Source: Fervidibacter sinensis (GTDB lineage Bacteria > Armatimonadota > Fervidibacteria > Fervidibacterales > Fervidibacteraceae). From it: DNA of 64,000 bases. The DNA lies in NCBI GenBank assembly GCA_032161045.1, contig JAVHTH010000007.1. One strand, given 5' to 3'. The position numbers were made by a program, and so were the translations under genes. Position 1 is the first letter of the stretch; each line of letters begins with the position of its first letter. Below, in pieces: positions 42,022 through 51,106 of this stretch. The notes below the pieces were generated by a model. It saw only the letters and a program-made list of their open reading frames with translations. It was not told the origin of the DNA and searched no databases.

Positions 42022-43101
42022 ATGGTCATCACGGATGAATGGCAAAAGGTTGCCGAGTTAATTGTAAGGACCGAGAGACGGCCTCTGATCGTCATGGTTG
42101 TCGGTGCTGTTGACACAGGTAAAACGACTTTTTGCGCATATCTTGCGCGGACGCTCTTTGATGCTGGCTTTAAGGTCGCTGTCGTTGACGCGGATTTGGG
42201 GCAATCGGATATAGGGTTGCCGACGACCATAGGTATGGGTTTCGTAACCAAGCCAATTGAAAGGCTGCGAGATGTGAACTGTCAGGCATCTTACTTCGTC
42301 GGTAGCATATCTCCCATTGGTTTCCTTTTGCCAACGGTGACGGGAACGAAATTGATGACCGAACGGGCGCTCGCTTTGGGAGCGGAAGCGGTCGTCGTTG
42401 ACACTGACGGTTTGGTTCACGGTGGTGCAGGCATAGCACTCAAGCAATACACTTTTGAACTGCTCCGCCCTACCCATGTAGTTTTGCTTCAAAGGGCGAA
42501 TGAATTGTCAATATTCAAGCGACAATGGGATGGTGTTGTTTGGACGAAGGTTTTGCCTGTTCCAGTCCCGGAAGCGGTTTCAGAGAAAACCCGTGAGCAA
42601 AGGCGACAATTTCGCGAACAAAGGTTTCGCGAATGGATTTCACAATGCGGTGAAATTTTTTTGTCGCTTCCTCAATTGAACTTTCGCAACACCATGCTCG
42701 GGCAAGGAATCGTCGTTCCCGACGAGGCATTGCAGCGACTGAGTGAATTGATGGGCACGAAAGCACTTCACGCGGAACGAATCGGCGACAATGTTTTGAT
42801 TTTTGTTGAAGCACCTCCAATGCTCACAGACTTTTCACCAATCCGTCAATTCTTCGGAGGTGCACCTTACATCCGTTGGACAACGCCTTCGCGTTACGAG
42901 CAAATTATCGTGGGTTTGTTGGACGCGAACGACGAACTGCTCACTGTCGGCTTAACTTTTAGGCTTGACTTCTGCAGTGGAATTCTGTCGGTCTTGTCAC
43001 CCCCAGTCCAAATTGAACGGGTCCGAACCGTTGTCTTTGGAGCGTTAAGGTTGGCTCTTGACGGAACTGAACTTGGCACGATCTCCCCCGGGAGTTTGTG
43101 A
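42022..43101 (+). CDS. CLP1/NOL9-type polynucleotide 5'-hydroxyl kinase-like protein
   Basis: A 359-residue P-loop protein related to the CLP1_P family (Clp1, Grc3/NOL9), which phosphorylates 5'-OH ends of RNA. Walker A is VVGAVDTGKTTFCAYLARTL and the second motif is VAVVDADLGQSDIGLPTTIG, matching the DxDxGQ pattern of the family. The C-terminal part is beta-rich, as in Grc3. The ATG at 42022 is preferred over a GTG at 42013. Such kinases are common in archaea and eukaryotes and patchy in bacteria. Whether it acts on RNA here is inferred. RtcB and ThpR in the window also work on RNA ends. Confidence 0.8.
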   Translation: MVITDEWQKVAELIVRTERRPLIVMVVGAVDTGKTTFCAYLARTLFDAGFKVAVVDADLGQSDIGLPTTIGMGFVTKPIERLRDVNCQASYFVGSISPIGFLLPTVTGTKLMTERALALGAEAVVVDTDGLVHGGAGIALKQYTFELLRPTHVVLLQRANELSIFKRQWDGVVWTKVLPVPVPEAVSEKTREQRRQFREQRFREWISQCGEIFLSLPQLNFRNTMLGQGIVVPDEALQRLSELMGTKALHAERIGDNVLIFVEAPPMLTDFSPIRQFFGGAPYIRWTTPSRYEQIIVGLLDANDELLTVGLTFRLDFCSGILSVLSPPVQIERVRTVVFGALRLALDGTELGTISPGSL

Positions 43102-43103
43102 CC

Positions 43104-43484
43104 TCAAATCCCAACGACTTGCCTCGCCCACTTACCTACAAGCCAATACTCAAAAAGTTCACCGTTGTAGGCTCGGATCGCAGCGACGATGATGTAGACC
43201 AGCGCACCCACTGAAACCAGAGCGGCTAAAGGAATGGCAACGCACGCAAGCACAAAAGTCAAGGCGAGCAAGACGCAAATTGTAAAGACCACAAGCAGCG
43301 CTAATTGGAAGAAGAGGGATTGCAGTGCATGGAAAGCGACAAATTGAGATTTGTCCTTGTAGACGAGGTAAATGACCAGAGGGGCAATGTAAGCGCCGAC
43401 CCAAACCACATAACCCAGCAACGCCAGCAAATGTCCCAACATCGCCCAAAGCCGTTCTTCGTCCGTAACATTAGCCTGCCCCAT
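43104..43484 (-). CDS. DUF4870 membrane protein
   Basis: A 126-residue protein starting NVTDEERLWAMLGHLLALLG, followed by three hydrophobic segments and the conserved stretch YKDKSQFVAFHALQSLFFQL. This is the pattern of DUF4870 (Tic20-like) small membrane proteins. The function of the family is not established. It converges on the CLP1-like gene, with 2 bases between the stops. Confidence 0.9.
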   Translation of the reverse strand: MGQANVTDEERLWAMLGHLLALLGYVVWVGAYIAPLVIYLVYKDKSQFVAFHALQSLFFQLALLVVFTICVLLALTFVLACVAIPLAALVSVGALVYIIVAAIRAYNGELFEYWLVGKWARQVVGI

Positions 43485-43538
43485 CTCGTCACACCTTCTT
43501 TTGCCTGAGATTTTTGAGAAACTGTCAACTTTAGTTTG

Positions 43539-45371
43539 TCACAGTTTAGCAGGCGCAGTAAGCCAACCAATTTGCAGAGACCGCGCAGGGCTTTCAGGTT
43601 GGAAACGAAAATCATCAACTTTGGGGTCAACGAAAAGCGGGTCGGATACGATGCTATGTTGGTCAAAGCCTGTAAATTTCGCCCATTCAACGAGGTCGTT
43701 GAATTCACGATGCTTCGGTCGCCAAGGGACACCATACAGGATGAGTTTCTGACCTGCTGCTGCAAAGTAGAGGTTCCGGTCAATAACCATGCCAACTTTT
43801 GTCGGGTCAAAAACTTTGTCAGGGTTCGCTTTAAGCCATGCCTCATATGCTTCTTCGGTCTTGAATTTCTCGCGCTCTGCTGGATGCCAACCGAAGAAGC
43901 CGTTGTCATACCAAAGTGCCAACTGGTAACCGCGATTAAAGGCACTCACATTGCCAAAGATGATATGACCGCGATTGTGATAGGGCACAGTGCCGTAATC
44001 GTCTGTCTTCAACGGTCTCGGTCCCTGCTCGCGCAGAGCGATGCCGTCTTTGTTGCCGACGAAGGTATTGAAAGCGATGATGCAATTTTGACTCTCAGCA
44101 ATTGTCAACCCTGCAATGCCCCAATCCGGCCACTCAACTTTCCCGACAATACCGACACCGTTGCGGACGAACAGGTTACGAATGACGGCTATATCGCGGC
44201 TGATTTCCACAAATAAGCCCTGATGCTCGTTTTCCCAGAACACACATTCGGTCACAACAACATGGCGGACATGAATGTCAAACCACAATCCCGGACCTCC
44301 GTTTCTTCGGAGAACACATCGGCGAAAAATCCCACCCTTTGACCAAGCGATTTTGAAACCACCTGCATCCCAACCTCGGTCAATGGGCTTCCACGAATTA
44401 CCTTCCCAAACGCAATCCTCGTTTACGAAATTCTCGCCAGAAGCACCGCCTCCAGTATGTCCACAGCGGCGGACGATACATCGCCGCATCGTCCCATGAA
44501 CTAAGACGCCTCCGCCAGACATTTCTTCAATGATGCAATCTTCCAGAAGGTTATTGCTTCCATGCAACCAAACTGCTGCTCGTTGAGGAAAAGTTGCAGC
44601 GTGTCGGAAAATGAACCCGCGAACATAAACGAAGTGAACGCCGTCCCGGTTCTCCCAAGGACTAAGCCCGAACAAAGCGCCCCGAGTTGCTGCTTCAACT
44701 TGGTGTGAGTTTGGGTCTGAGCCATCAGCGAGCCACAGGTAAAGCATTTGCTTCTGCGTGTCAGCACAAAACATACCCCAAAAAGTCTCAATCAAATTAG
44801 GGAGCGGAGGCTGCAAAACTGGTGATGGTTTGCCGCTTTTGAGCGCTTCCTCATGTCGCCTCCACGCTTCTCGCAAATCGTCAAGGGTCAGAGCGGGCGC
44901 GCAAAATTTTCCGTCAACGAGCACCAACTCAGCCCGCCCCCAAAGTTTGTGCCGGTCATCGTCGGGATGATGCTCAACAAGAGAGCCGTCAGGGCGAACA
45001 TTAATCACGAAGCGGTGCTTCCAAGGGACGAAGTAAATTGGCGCATCTTTGTCAAGCCTTTTCCATCCTTTGATGATGTCCGCTCCTGTAATGATTACCG
45101 AGCCGGGAGGGTCAGCGGCGAAAGTTATCGGTGCTCCCGGTTTGCCGCTTCTGGTCAACCGAACATGTTCGCGGTAAATCCCTGCCTTGACAATAACGGT
45201 ATCGCCGGGTTGAACCAACTGGGCTGCTCGGTTGATGCTTTTTAGGGGCAAATCAGCAGTTCCCGGATTTTCGTCAGACGCTTTTGGGGAATTCACATCC
45301 ACGACATAAACTGCTCCCACCGAATGAGAAACTATCACTGCTACCGCCACAATGCTCAACACCCATCGCAT
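43539..45371 (-). CDS. Secreted right-handed beta-helix protein
   Basis: A 610-residue exported protein with a signal peptide (about residues 1-20). It opens with the DUF1565-like YVVDVNSPKASDENPGTADL and PGDTVIVKAGIYREHVRLTR. A parallel beta-helix with repeated right-handed coils follows (SNNLLEDCIIEEMSGGGVLV, GGIFRRCVLRRNGGPGLWFD, RHVVVTECVFWENEHQGLFV). The fold is shared with pectate lyases, alginate epimerases and related enzymes. No catalytic residues can be assigned by eye. It probably acts on external polysaccharide. Confidence 0.82.
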   Translation of the reverse strand: MRWVLSIVAVAVIVSHSVGAVYVVDVNSPKASDENPGTADLPLKSINRAAQLVQPGDTVIVKAGIYREHVRLTRSGKPGAPITFAADPPGSVIITGADIIKGWKRLDKDAPIYFVPWKHRFVINVRPDGSLVEHHPDDDRHKLWGRAELVLVDGKFCAPALTLDDLREAWRRHEEALKSGKPSPVLQPPLPNLIETFWGMFCADTQKQMLYLWLADGSDPNSHQVEAATRGALFGLSPWENRDGVHFVYVRGFIFRHAATFPQRAAVWLHGSNNLLEDCIIEEMSGGGVLVHGTMRRCIVRRCGHTGGGASGENFVNEDCVWEGNSWKPIDRGWDAGGFKIAWSKGGIFRRCVLRRNGGPGLWFDIHVRHVVVTECVFWENEHQGLFVEISRDIAVIRNLFVRNGVGIVGKVEWPDWGIAGLTIAESQNCIIAFNTFVGNKDGIALREQGPRPLKTDDYGTVPYHNRGHIIFGNVSAFNRGYQLALWYDNGFFGWHPAEREKFKTEEAYEAWLKANPDKVFDPTKVGMVIDRNLYFAAAGQKLILYGVPWRPKHREFNDLVEWAKFTGFDQHSIVSDPLFVDPKVDDFRFQPESPARSLQIGWLTAPAKL

Positions 45372-45468
45372 CCGCTTTCACCTTTGAGGTTTCCAATGTT
45401 GCGTCCAAACTGAATTCACTAACCTTTACACTCCCTCACACCCTCACAAACTTGACAACAACTTTAGG

Positions 45469-45775
45469 CTAACTCCCAAAGTGCCTTATCGCTTCAAAAA
45501 CATACCAGTAACTTTGATTCCCCCTCGTCATCGCAATCAATCCACCATCATGGTGATACTTCGCAACTAAGTTACCATTTCCATCATACTCTGCAACCAA
45601 TGGCGCTAATCCAGGCGTGTCACTTGTTGCCAAGTCATAAACAAAGTATGTCACACTCTGTCCAACCACTTCCTTGTATCTCCTGAAACCCAATCCATCA
45701 GTCTTAAAGTTCATTGTCACGCTGTCTTACAACTTAGTCATCTTGCTCCGTCATTAAGCCATTTCCCATCCCGAC
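45469..45775 (-). pseudogene. Rhs core fragment (decayed)
   Basis: About 300 bases encoding MNFKTDGLGFRRYKEVVGQS and on to WYVFEAI, nearly the same as a central piece of the Rhs gene at 46717-48249. In this copy the codon matching the Glu of LEDSV is a TAA stop, the 5' part is missing, and the frame ends in RHFGS right after the shared WYVFEAI. It is a remnant, not a gene. Its upstream end overlaps the 3' end of the lipoprotein gene. Confidence 0.85.
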
Positions 45776-46706
45776 CGTGAGTGATTACCTCCACATCTCT
45801 CCACCTTTCCGGACAAAGATGAACAATCCCTAAAACCCATTCCCCTGGGACAGGATGAACTGGCACATTTAAAGGTCTGTTTAGTCCAACAAGAATATGA
45901 TTTCCATCTATCCAGCGTGGGTGAAAAAAGCGGTATCCAGACGGCGGATTTATCAAAACCCTCTTAGCCGACTGTTTCACTACGCATAGTGCCCTCTCAT
46001 TAGTCGTGTAAACAATTGCCTTGCCATCGGGGGAGAGCGCGGCTTCCCGTCCAAGTATAGCAACGTCAATGCAAATCTCCAATAAAGGTGGTTGTAAGGG
46101 AACACCTATTGTCCTTAGGAACATTAATAGCGCTTGCCATTCATTCTCACTCTTTTCCTCCAATAGCCTCCCTCTCTGGAACCATTGAGAAGAAAGAACT
46201 TTGTCAAGAAGTTCTATTTCTTTGTGGAAGTGAAGTCGGAGAAAAGTCAGGTAATCCGCAGGTCCCAAGTTACTTAATCTGCCTGTCTCTATGTCCAGAT
46301 GCTTTTGTGATCCTGAATCCCAAAAAGCGATTCTGCAATTGTCTAACCATATCGCAGCTTTAATCCCTGGAGCCGTCATGAGCAACTTCTTTTGCTTACC
46401 GTCCAATAAATGCACAAGAAAAAGACTTGTCCTTCCTTTCCGATGTATTTCCACCAGCACTCTTTTTTGGTCAGGGGATATTTGATAGTAAATCTCATCC
46501 CAGCGCTCGCCCCTAAAGAGTTCGCACTTGGTGCCTTGTGGATAAGATTGTAAATAAAGAACTGTCCGCCTACCGTCCTGTAGATACAAAAATTTACCTG
46601 CCAGAGGGCAACGCTTTAAAGGCTTGTCTGTTCTAATACAACCACATACCCAAGTGAGTGCGAAAAGCATAATTATTGATGTTATTATTGCTGCATCTTT
46701 CTGCAT
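45738..46706 (-). CDS. Lipoprotein of unknown function downstream of Rhs gene
   Basis: A 322-residue protein with a lipoprotein signal (TSIIMLFALTWVCGC). Its body has propeller-like strands such as QISPDQKRVLVEIHRKGRTS and ALSPDGKAIVYTTNERALCV, resembling TolB-type repeats. GAGGTG lies 6 bases before the ATG at 46706. The gene follows the Rhs stop by 10 bases, the usual place for an immunity gene, but there is no homology to known immunity proteins that I can see. Its last codons and stop lie in Rhs-derived sequence, so the C-terminus may have been reshaped by recombination. The DNA looks more A/T-rich than its surroundings. Confidence 0.6.
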   Translation of the reverse strand: MQKDAAIITSIIMLFALTWVCGCIRTDKPLKRCPLAGKFLYLQDGRRTVLYLQSYPQGTKCELFRGERWDEIYYQISPDQKRVLVEIHRKGRTSLFLVHLLDGKQKKLLMTAPGIKAAIWLDNCRIAFWDSGSQKHLDIETGRLSNLGPADYLTFLRLHFHKEIELLDKVLSSQWFQRGRLLEEKSENEWQALLMFLRTIGVPLQPPLLEICIDVAILGREAALSPDGKAIVYTTNERALCVVKQSAKRVLINPPSGYRFFHPRWIDGNHILVGLNRPLNVPVHPVPGEWVLGIVHLCPERWRDVEVITHGRDGKWLNDGAR

Positions 46707-46716
46707 ATCATACACC

Positions 46717-48249
46717 TCAATCAGGAAGTTTTCTATGACATTGACCTTGCATAAATTTCTTTTTGACACAATCAAGGGTATTCTTCCATGCCTCGCATTC
46801 AGATTTAATTCGATCATAGGGCAAAGGTGGATAGACATTACCCCATTGCCGACAAAGCTCACGATGAACAAATTCATGACTTTCTATACAATCTTGAATA
46901 CAACCGATAGAAGCTTCTGAAGCACCAGGACAAGGGTTATTATACAATGGGCAGTGAAAAGATATTCCTTCACATATAAGACCATGGTGGCAACAATAAG
47001 TCACTGCATAAGCCCCTTCGCAAGGGTCTTGAGTTGGTGAAGGAAAATAGCCCTCTGGAGGTTCCCGTCTGAGGTCGCAGAAGTTCCTAACCATATTCCT
47101 AGCATATTCTATCAATTCATGGAGGCATTGGCAACCCTTTCTATCTAACTGATGAACGTTACAAGTTCTACGAATTGGAGTTACCCTTTTGGGTGGTCTG
47201 GGAATTTGAAAACAACGTGTCCTACACCAATCTGCACAAGGCGCGTAAATTACCCACGTTCCACCTCCATTCAATCCTTCAGGATCAATATGGATAGCGG
47301 GATTGTCATTACCATATGCATACCAATTTTTACCTTGCCAAATTGGATCTATACTCATAAATCTTCCCCAAACTGCATCATAATACCTCACCCCAAGCAA
47401 CATCAAAGCACTTTGAGTGTCCAGATAATAACCATGCTTTCCGACATATCTGAAAGGATTGGGGACTTGGGAATAAGGGCTGGTCAACTCGTTTCCCCAT
47501 GCATCGTAAAAGTAGGCATCGGGGACTTGGGACTGAGCATCAGTTAACTGCCTAACACTCCCTATCGCTTCAAAAACATACCAGTAACTTTGATTTCCCC
47601 TCGTCATCGCAATCAACCCGCCATCATGGTGATACTTCGCAACTAAGTTACCATTTGCATCATACTCTGCAATCAGTGGCGCCAATCCTGGAGTGTCGCT
47701 TTCAGCCAAGTCATAAACAAAGTATGTCACACTCTGTCCAACTACTTCCTTGTATCTCCTGAACCCCAAACCATCAGTCTTAAAGTTCATCACAACACTG
47801 TCTTCCAGCCTTACCATCTTGTCCTCTTCGTCCCAATAGTATCTGACCACGCTCGTCCCAACAATCTTTGAAATCGTATTCCCATTTGGGTCATATTGGT
47901 AACTTACAACCACTCCATCCACTACCTCTTGCATCAACTTGTTCCCTCCATCGTAACTGTATACCTTCTGCCCTATCACATTCCCACTTCCATCTTTCTG
48001 AACCATACTAACCCTGTTACCTGAACCATCGTAGGTGTATTCATACCAGTATGGGTAACTCCCTTCCCGTTTCTCTCTCACCAACCTGTCTATCTCATCG
48101 TAACCGTAACTGACAACCGCTTGCATCCAACTACCATCAGGCTGCAATAACTCTTCCTGAACCTTAACCCTGTTACCTGCTTCATCGTAATCGTAAACAA
48201 ACCTTGATAGTAAACTGTTATCTGAAACTCCCCTTATCCTAACTGTCAA
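46717..48249 (-). CDS. 5'-truncated Rhs/YD-repeat protein with Cys-rich HExxH tip
   Basis: A 510-residue frame with YD repeats (FVYDYDEAGNRVKVQEELLQ, YEYTYDGSGNRVSMVQKDG, YQYDPNGNTISKIVG). The Rhs-associated core ends at GVRYYDAVWGRFMSIDPIWQ and NPAIHIDPEGL. After that comes a unique tip of about 170 residues with many Cys and the motif ESHEFVHRELC (HExxH near residue 458) followed by SECEAW, suggesting a zinc metallopeptidase. The N-terminal part typical of full Rhs proteins (secretion signal, shell) is missing and the start (TTG at 48249) is doubtful. This may be an orphan or decaying gene. A lipoprotein gene and a second core fragment follow. Confidence 0.75.
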   Translation of the reverse strand: MTVRIRGVSDNSLLSRFVYDYDEAGNRVKVQEELLQPDGSWMQAVVSYGYDEIDRLVREKREGSYPYWYEYTYDGSGNRVSMVQKDGSGNVIGQKVYSYDGGNKLMQEVVDGVVVSYQYDPNGNTISKIVGTSVVRYYWDEEDKMVRLEDSVVMNFKTDGLGFRRYKEVVGQSVTYFVYDLAESDTPGLAPLIAEYDANGNLVAKYHHDGGLIAMTRGNQSYWYVFEAIGSVRQLTDAQSQVPDAYFYDAWGNELTSPYSQVPNPFRYVGKHGYYLDTQSALMLLGVRYYDAVWGRFMSIDPIWQGKNWYAYGNDNPAIHIDPEGLNGGGTWVIYAPCADWCRTRCFQIPRPPKRVTPIRRTCNVHQLDRKGCQCLHELIEYARNMVRNFCDLRREPPEGYFPSPTQDPCEGAYAVTYCCHHGLICEGISFHCPLYNNPCPGASEASIGCIQDCIESHEFVHRELCRQWGNVYPPLPYDRIKSECEAWKNTLDCVKKKFMQGQCHRKLPD

Positions 48250-48396
48250 GTCCAGGAAACAGAGAAGACTACCACTGATCCTTTAGTTATTCTGCCTTAG
48301 GTGTAATTTCGTTCTGTTGAACGAGATGCTCATTACACTGCAAGTAGTTTCGTTTCTGCTTTTCGTTCCACTTATCCTTACCTGTCAATAGCGACA

Positions 48397-49866
48397 CTAA
48401 CCTTTCACAACCCCGAGTGGGCGCATTCGTGCAACTCGGATAGAAATTCCCGCTTCGTGGACGCACTTGGTCACCTCGTCAACATCTTTGTATGCTTCTG
48501 GAGTTTCCTCCACAACCGTTGCTTTCGTCGCTCCCTTGACAATGATTCCTTGTTTCCTCAACCGCTCTATGACCTCGTTGGCACTTGTCGCGCGCTTGGC
48601 AGCATGTCTACTCATCAAGCGACCGGCTCCGTGACAGGTGCTTCCGAAAGTTTCTTTCATCGCTCGTTCGGTTCCGACGAGCAGGAAAGAGTTCGTGCCC
48701 ATGCTGCCCGGAATGAGGACTGGTTGACCGACCTCACGGTATTTCTCTGGGACAGCAGGATGTCCCGGAGGGAACGCTCTTGTTGCCCCTTTTCGGTGGA
48801 CGACGACTTTCTTGCGTTCCCCATTGACTTCGTGCTCTTCCAACTTGGCGATGTTGTGTGCTACATCGTAGACGACGCGGATTCCCAATTTCTCCCAAGA
48901 AGTGCCGAAGACTTTCTCAAAGGCTTGACGAACATTGTGGGTGATGCATTGACGGTTAGCGAATGCATAGTTGACCGCGCATTTCATCGCAGCGAAGTAG
49001 TTTTGACCTTCAGGCGACTTGAAAGGTGCACATGCCAATTGCCTGTCAGGCAACCAAATCCCATACTTGCGGACGGCAAGTTCCATCACCTCAAGGTAAT
49101 CGTCGCAAACTTGGTGACCAAAACCTCGTGAACCACAGTGAATCATCACAGTAATTTGCCCGACCTGCTCAATTCCCATCGCTTTAGCGATTCGCGGATT
49201 GTAAATCTCTTCAACGACTTGGACCTCCAAGAAGTGATTGCCGCTCCCGAGTGTCCCAAGTTGCGGCAATCCACGCTCAATTGCTTTCTTGCTGACTTTG
49301 TCCGGGTCGGCGCCCTCAATGCAACCGTTTTCCTCTATGCATTCAAGGTCTTCGGGAACACCAAAATGTCTCCTATGGACAGCCCACTTCGCACCTTCAA
49401 CGAGCACCCTCTCAAACTCGTCCCGAGACTTGACGACGAAAGCGCCTTCAGAGCCAACACCAGCGGGAACGAACCGGAACAGCGCTTCAATGAGTTCCTC
49501 AAGTTTCGGCTCAACATCGTCAATTGTCAAGTCCGTTCGCAGCAACCTGACACCGCAATTGATGTCGTAACCGACCCCGCCCGGTGAAATCACTCCGGTT
49601 TCGGTGTCCATCGCTGCAACTCCGCCGATCGGAAATCCGTATCCCCAATGGATGTCAGGCATCGCCAACGAGTAGTTGATTATGCCGGGCAGTGTCGCCA
49701 CATTCGCCAGTTGCTCCAACGCCATGTCGCGCTTGATGTGGTCAAGCATTTTTTCCGTTGCGTATAGAATCCCGTCAACGCGCATTTCTCGCTTGTAACT
49801 CTTGGGGACGCGCCAGCGGCAGTTATCAATCTTCTCAAGCGGTCCTGTCCATACGCGGTCCGCCAT
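48397..49866 (-). CDS. rtcB: RNA-splicing ligase RtcB
   Basis: A 489-residue RtcB, which joins RNA 2',3'-cyclic phosphate or 3'-phosphate ends to 5'-OH ends using GTP and Mn2+. Metal and nucleotide sites are visible: GGVGYDINCGVRLLRTD (Asp, Cys), LGSGNHFLEVQVVEE (His), MIHCGSRGFGHQVCDDY and GSMGTNSFLLVGTERAMKET, and STCHGAGRLMSRHAAKR with the guanylylated His. The frame is open to 50037, but the ATG at 49866 has AAGGAGGTG upstream. No archease or RtcR is adjacent. Confidence 0.96.
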   Translation of the reverse strand: MADRVWTGPLEKIDNCRWRVPKSYKREMRVDGILYATEKMLDHIKRDMALEQLANVATLPGIINYSLAMPDIHWGYGFPIGGVAAMDTETGVISPGGVGYDINCGVRLLRTDLTIDDVEPKLEELIEALFRFVPAGVGSEGAFVVKSRDEFERVLVEGAKWAVHRRHFGVPEDLECIEENGCIEGADPDKVSKKAIERGLPQLGTLGSGNHFLEVQVVEEIYNPRIAKAMGIEQVGQITVMIHCGSRGFGHQVCDDYLEVMELAVRKYGIWLPDRQLACAPFKSPEGQNYFAAMKCAVNYAFANRQCITHNVRQAFEKVFGTSWEKLGIRVVYDVAHNIAKLEEHEVNGERKKVVVHRKGATRAFPPGHPAVPEKYREVGQPVLIPGSMGTNSFLLVGTERAMKETFGSTCHGAGRLMSRHAAKRATSANEVIERLRKQGIIVKGATKATVVEETPEAYKDVDEVTKCVHEAGISIRVARMRPLGVVKG

Positions 49867-50051
49867 ATGTGGACACCTCCTTTTTCGCCCAAGTGATTTT
49901 TGGGCAATTAAATTTTGGCACTTCAAACTCACTTTTGACGCTGAAAGAACAGGGAACTGTGAAATAGTCCTTGTCCTTCCGGCGCTTGACGGACGGCGAT
50001 ATCCGTTGCCACAATGAAAATGGTTCGTTAAACTCAAGGAGTGTTTGAGCG

Positions 50052-50408
50052 ATGGACCAAGGGAAAGCGTTTCAACAATTCAGCCAAAAGAAACCTCGTT
50101 GGTCAGAGCAAGTTGAGTGGCAACAGCGGGACGAGAAAGTCATCGTCAAAATTCGCCGTTCCGATTGGTTCGGCGTGTTGCTTCGTTGGTTGACATCTCG
50201 TCCCGTCTATCGCCAAATTGAACTGGACGAAATTGGCGGTTTCGTTTGGAGTTTGTGCGACGGTTTTCATTCAGTCTCAGACATTGCTCAAGAACTTCAA
50301 AAGCGCTATCAATTGTCACGGCGCGAAGCGTTCTCATCGTTGGCAGAATTTTTGAGCCAATTGCAAAAACGAGGACTACTCCGTTGGGAGGAGGCGAAAA
50401 AGGAATGA
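50052..50408 (+). CDS. PqqD-like peptide-chaperone protein
   Basis: A 118-residue protein of the PqqD family (RRE fold), with IELDEIGGFVWSLCDGFHSV, SDIAQELQKRYQLSRREAFS and LAEFLSQLQKRGLLRW as hallmarks. An N-terminal extension of about 50 residues is more basic and Trp-rich. PqqD proteins present precursor peptides to radical SAM enzymes, but no such enzyme or precursor is nearby. The stop overlaps the permease start by 4 bases, so it is coupled to an exporter instead. Confidence 0.85.
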   Translation: MDQGKAFQQFSQKKPRWSEQVEWQQRDEKVIVKIRRSDWFGVLLRWLTSRPVYRQIELDEIGGFVWSLCDGFHSVSDIAQELQKRYQLSRREAFSSLAEFLSQLQKRGLLRWEEAKKE

Positions 50409-51085
50409 CGCGCACTCGTGGAAGCATGACGGTATTCGGGTTAACTCGCGAGGAAATTCGGCGCCAAATTCAACTGCCTTGGAGCGAAGCATTTCGCATC
50501 AGTTGGCGGTATGTGACAATTCGGTTAGGGCGCTCACTTGTTACCGCCAGCACCATTTTCTTGTCCGTCGCTTTCTTGATGGCAGTTTGCACCATGATTT
50601 TGGCTGCAAAAGCAACAGGGCACGCTGAAGAAGACCCTCAAGCCTTCGCCGCCACCCTCGCAAGATACAAATGGTCGGTGATTTTAGGTTTCATGATTTG
50701 CGCTACAGGAATTGTCAGCGCCTTGCTCATGTCAGTGACGGAAAGGTTCAGGGAAATCGGGACGATGAAGTGTTTGGGGGCTCTTGACAGTTTTATAGTT
50801 AGGATGTTCCTAATTGAGGCGTCACTTATGGGACTGTTTGGTTCTTTGGCGGGGGCAATTGTTGGTGCGTTGATCATGTTGGTTTGGGCTGGAATTCGGG
50901 AGGGGTTCTCGCTTTGGGCGAAAATCCCTTGGGGCATGAAGAGTTCAACGGGTGAATGGGGTTTCCTCAGTTATTTTATCGCTTCCGTCCTTGCGGGCGT
51001 CGTTTTGTCCGTTATATCGGCAATACTTCCTGCTGTTCGCGCTGCTAAACTACAAGCAGCGGACGCATTGCGCACGGAAATTTGA
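50405..51085 (+). CDS. FtsX-like ABC transporter permease (single domain)
   Basis: A 226-residue membrane protein with four hydrophobic segments. The FtsX domain is clear in VTERFREIGTMKCLGALDSF, MFLIEASLMGLFGSLAGAIV and ISAILPAVRAAKLQAADALR. The large periplasmic domain of MacB is absent and replaced by a short loop (AKATGHAEEDPQAFAATLAR). The ATG overlaps the PqqD-like stop as ATGA. The matching ATPase follows after 21 bases. Confidence 0.88.
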   Translation: MTRTRGSMTVFGLTREEIRRQIQLPWSEAFRISWRYVTIRLGRSLVTASTIFLSVAFLMAVCTMILAAKATGHAEEDPQAFAATLARYKWSVILGFMICATGIVSALLMSVTERFREIGTMKCLGALDSFIVRMFLIEASLMGLFGSLAGAIVGALIMLVWAGIREGFSLWAKIPWGMKSSTGEWGFLSYFIASVLAGVVLSVISAILPAVRAAKLQAADALRTEI

Positions 51086-51106
51086 AACTCACGGAGGTGA
51101 TTAGCG

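Noticed and set aside
45469..45720. An 83-residue independent Rhs-like gene
   Set aside because: It is a truncated, stop-containing copy of part of the larger Rhs gene, so it is annotated as a pseudogene.
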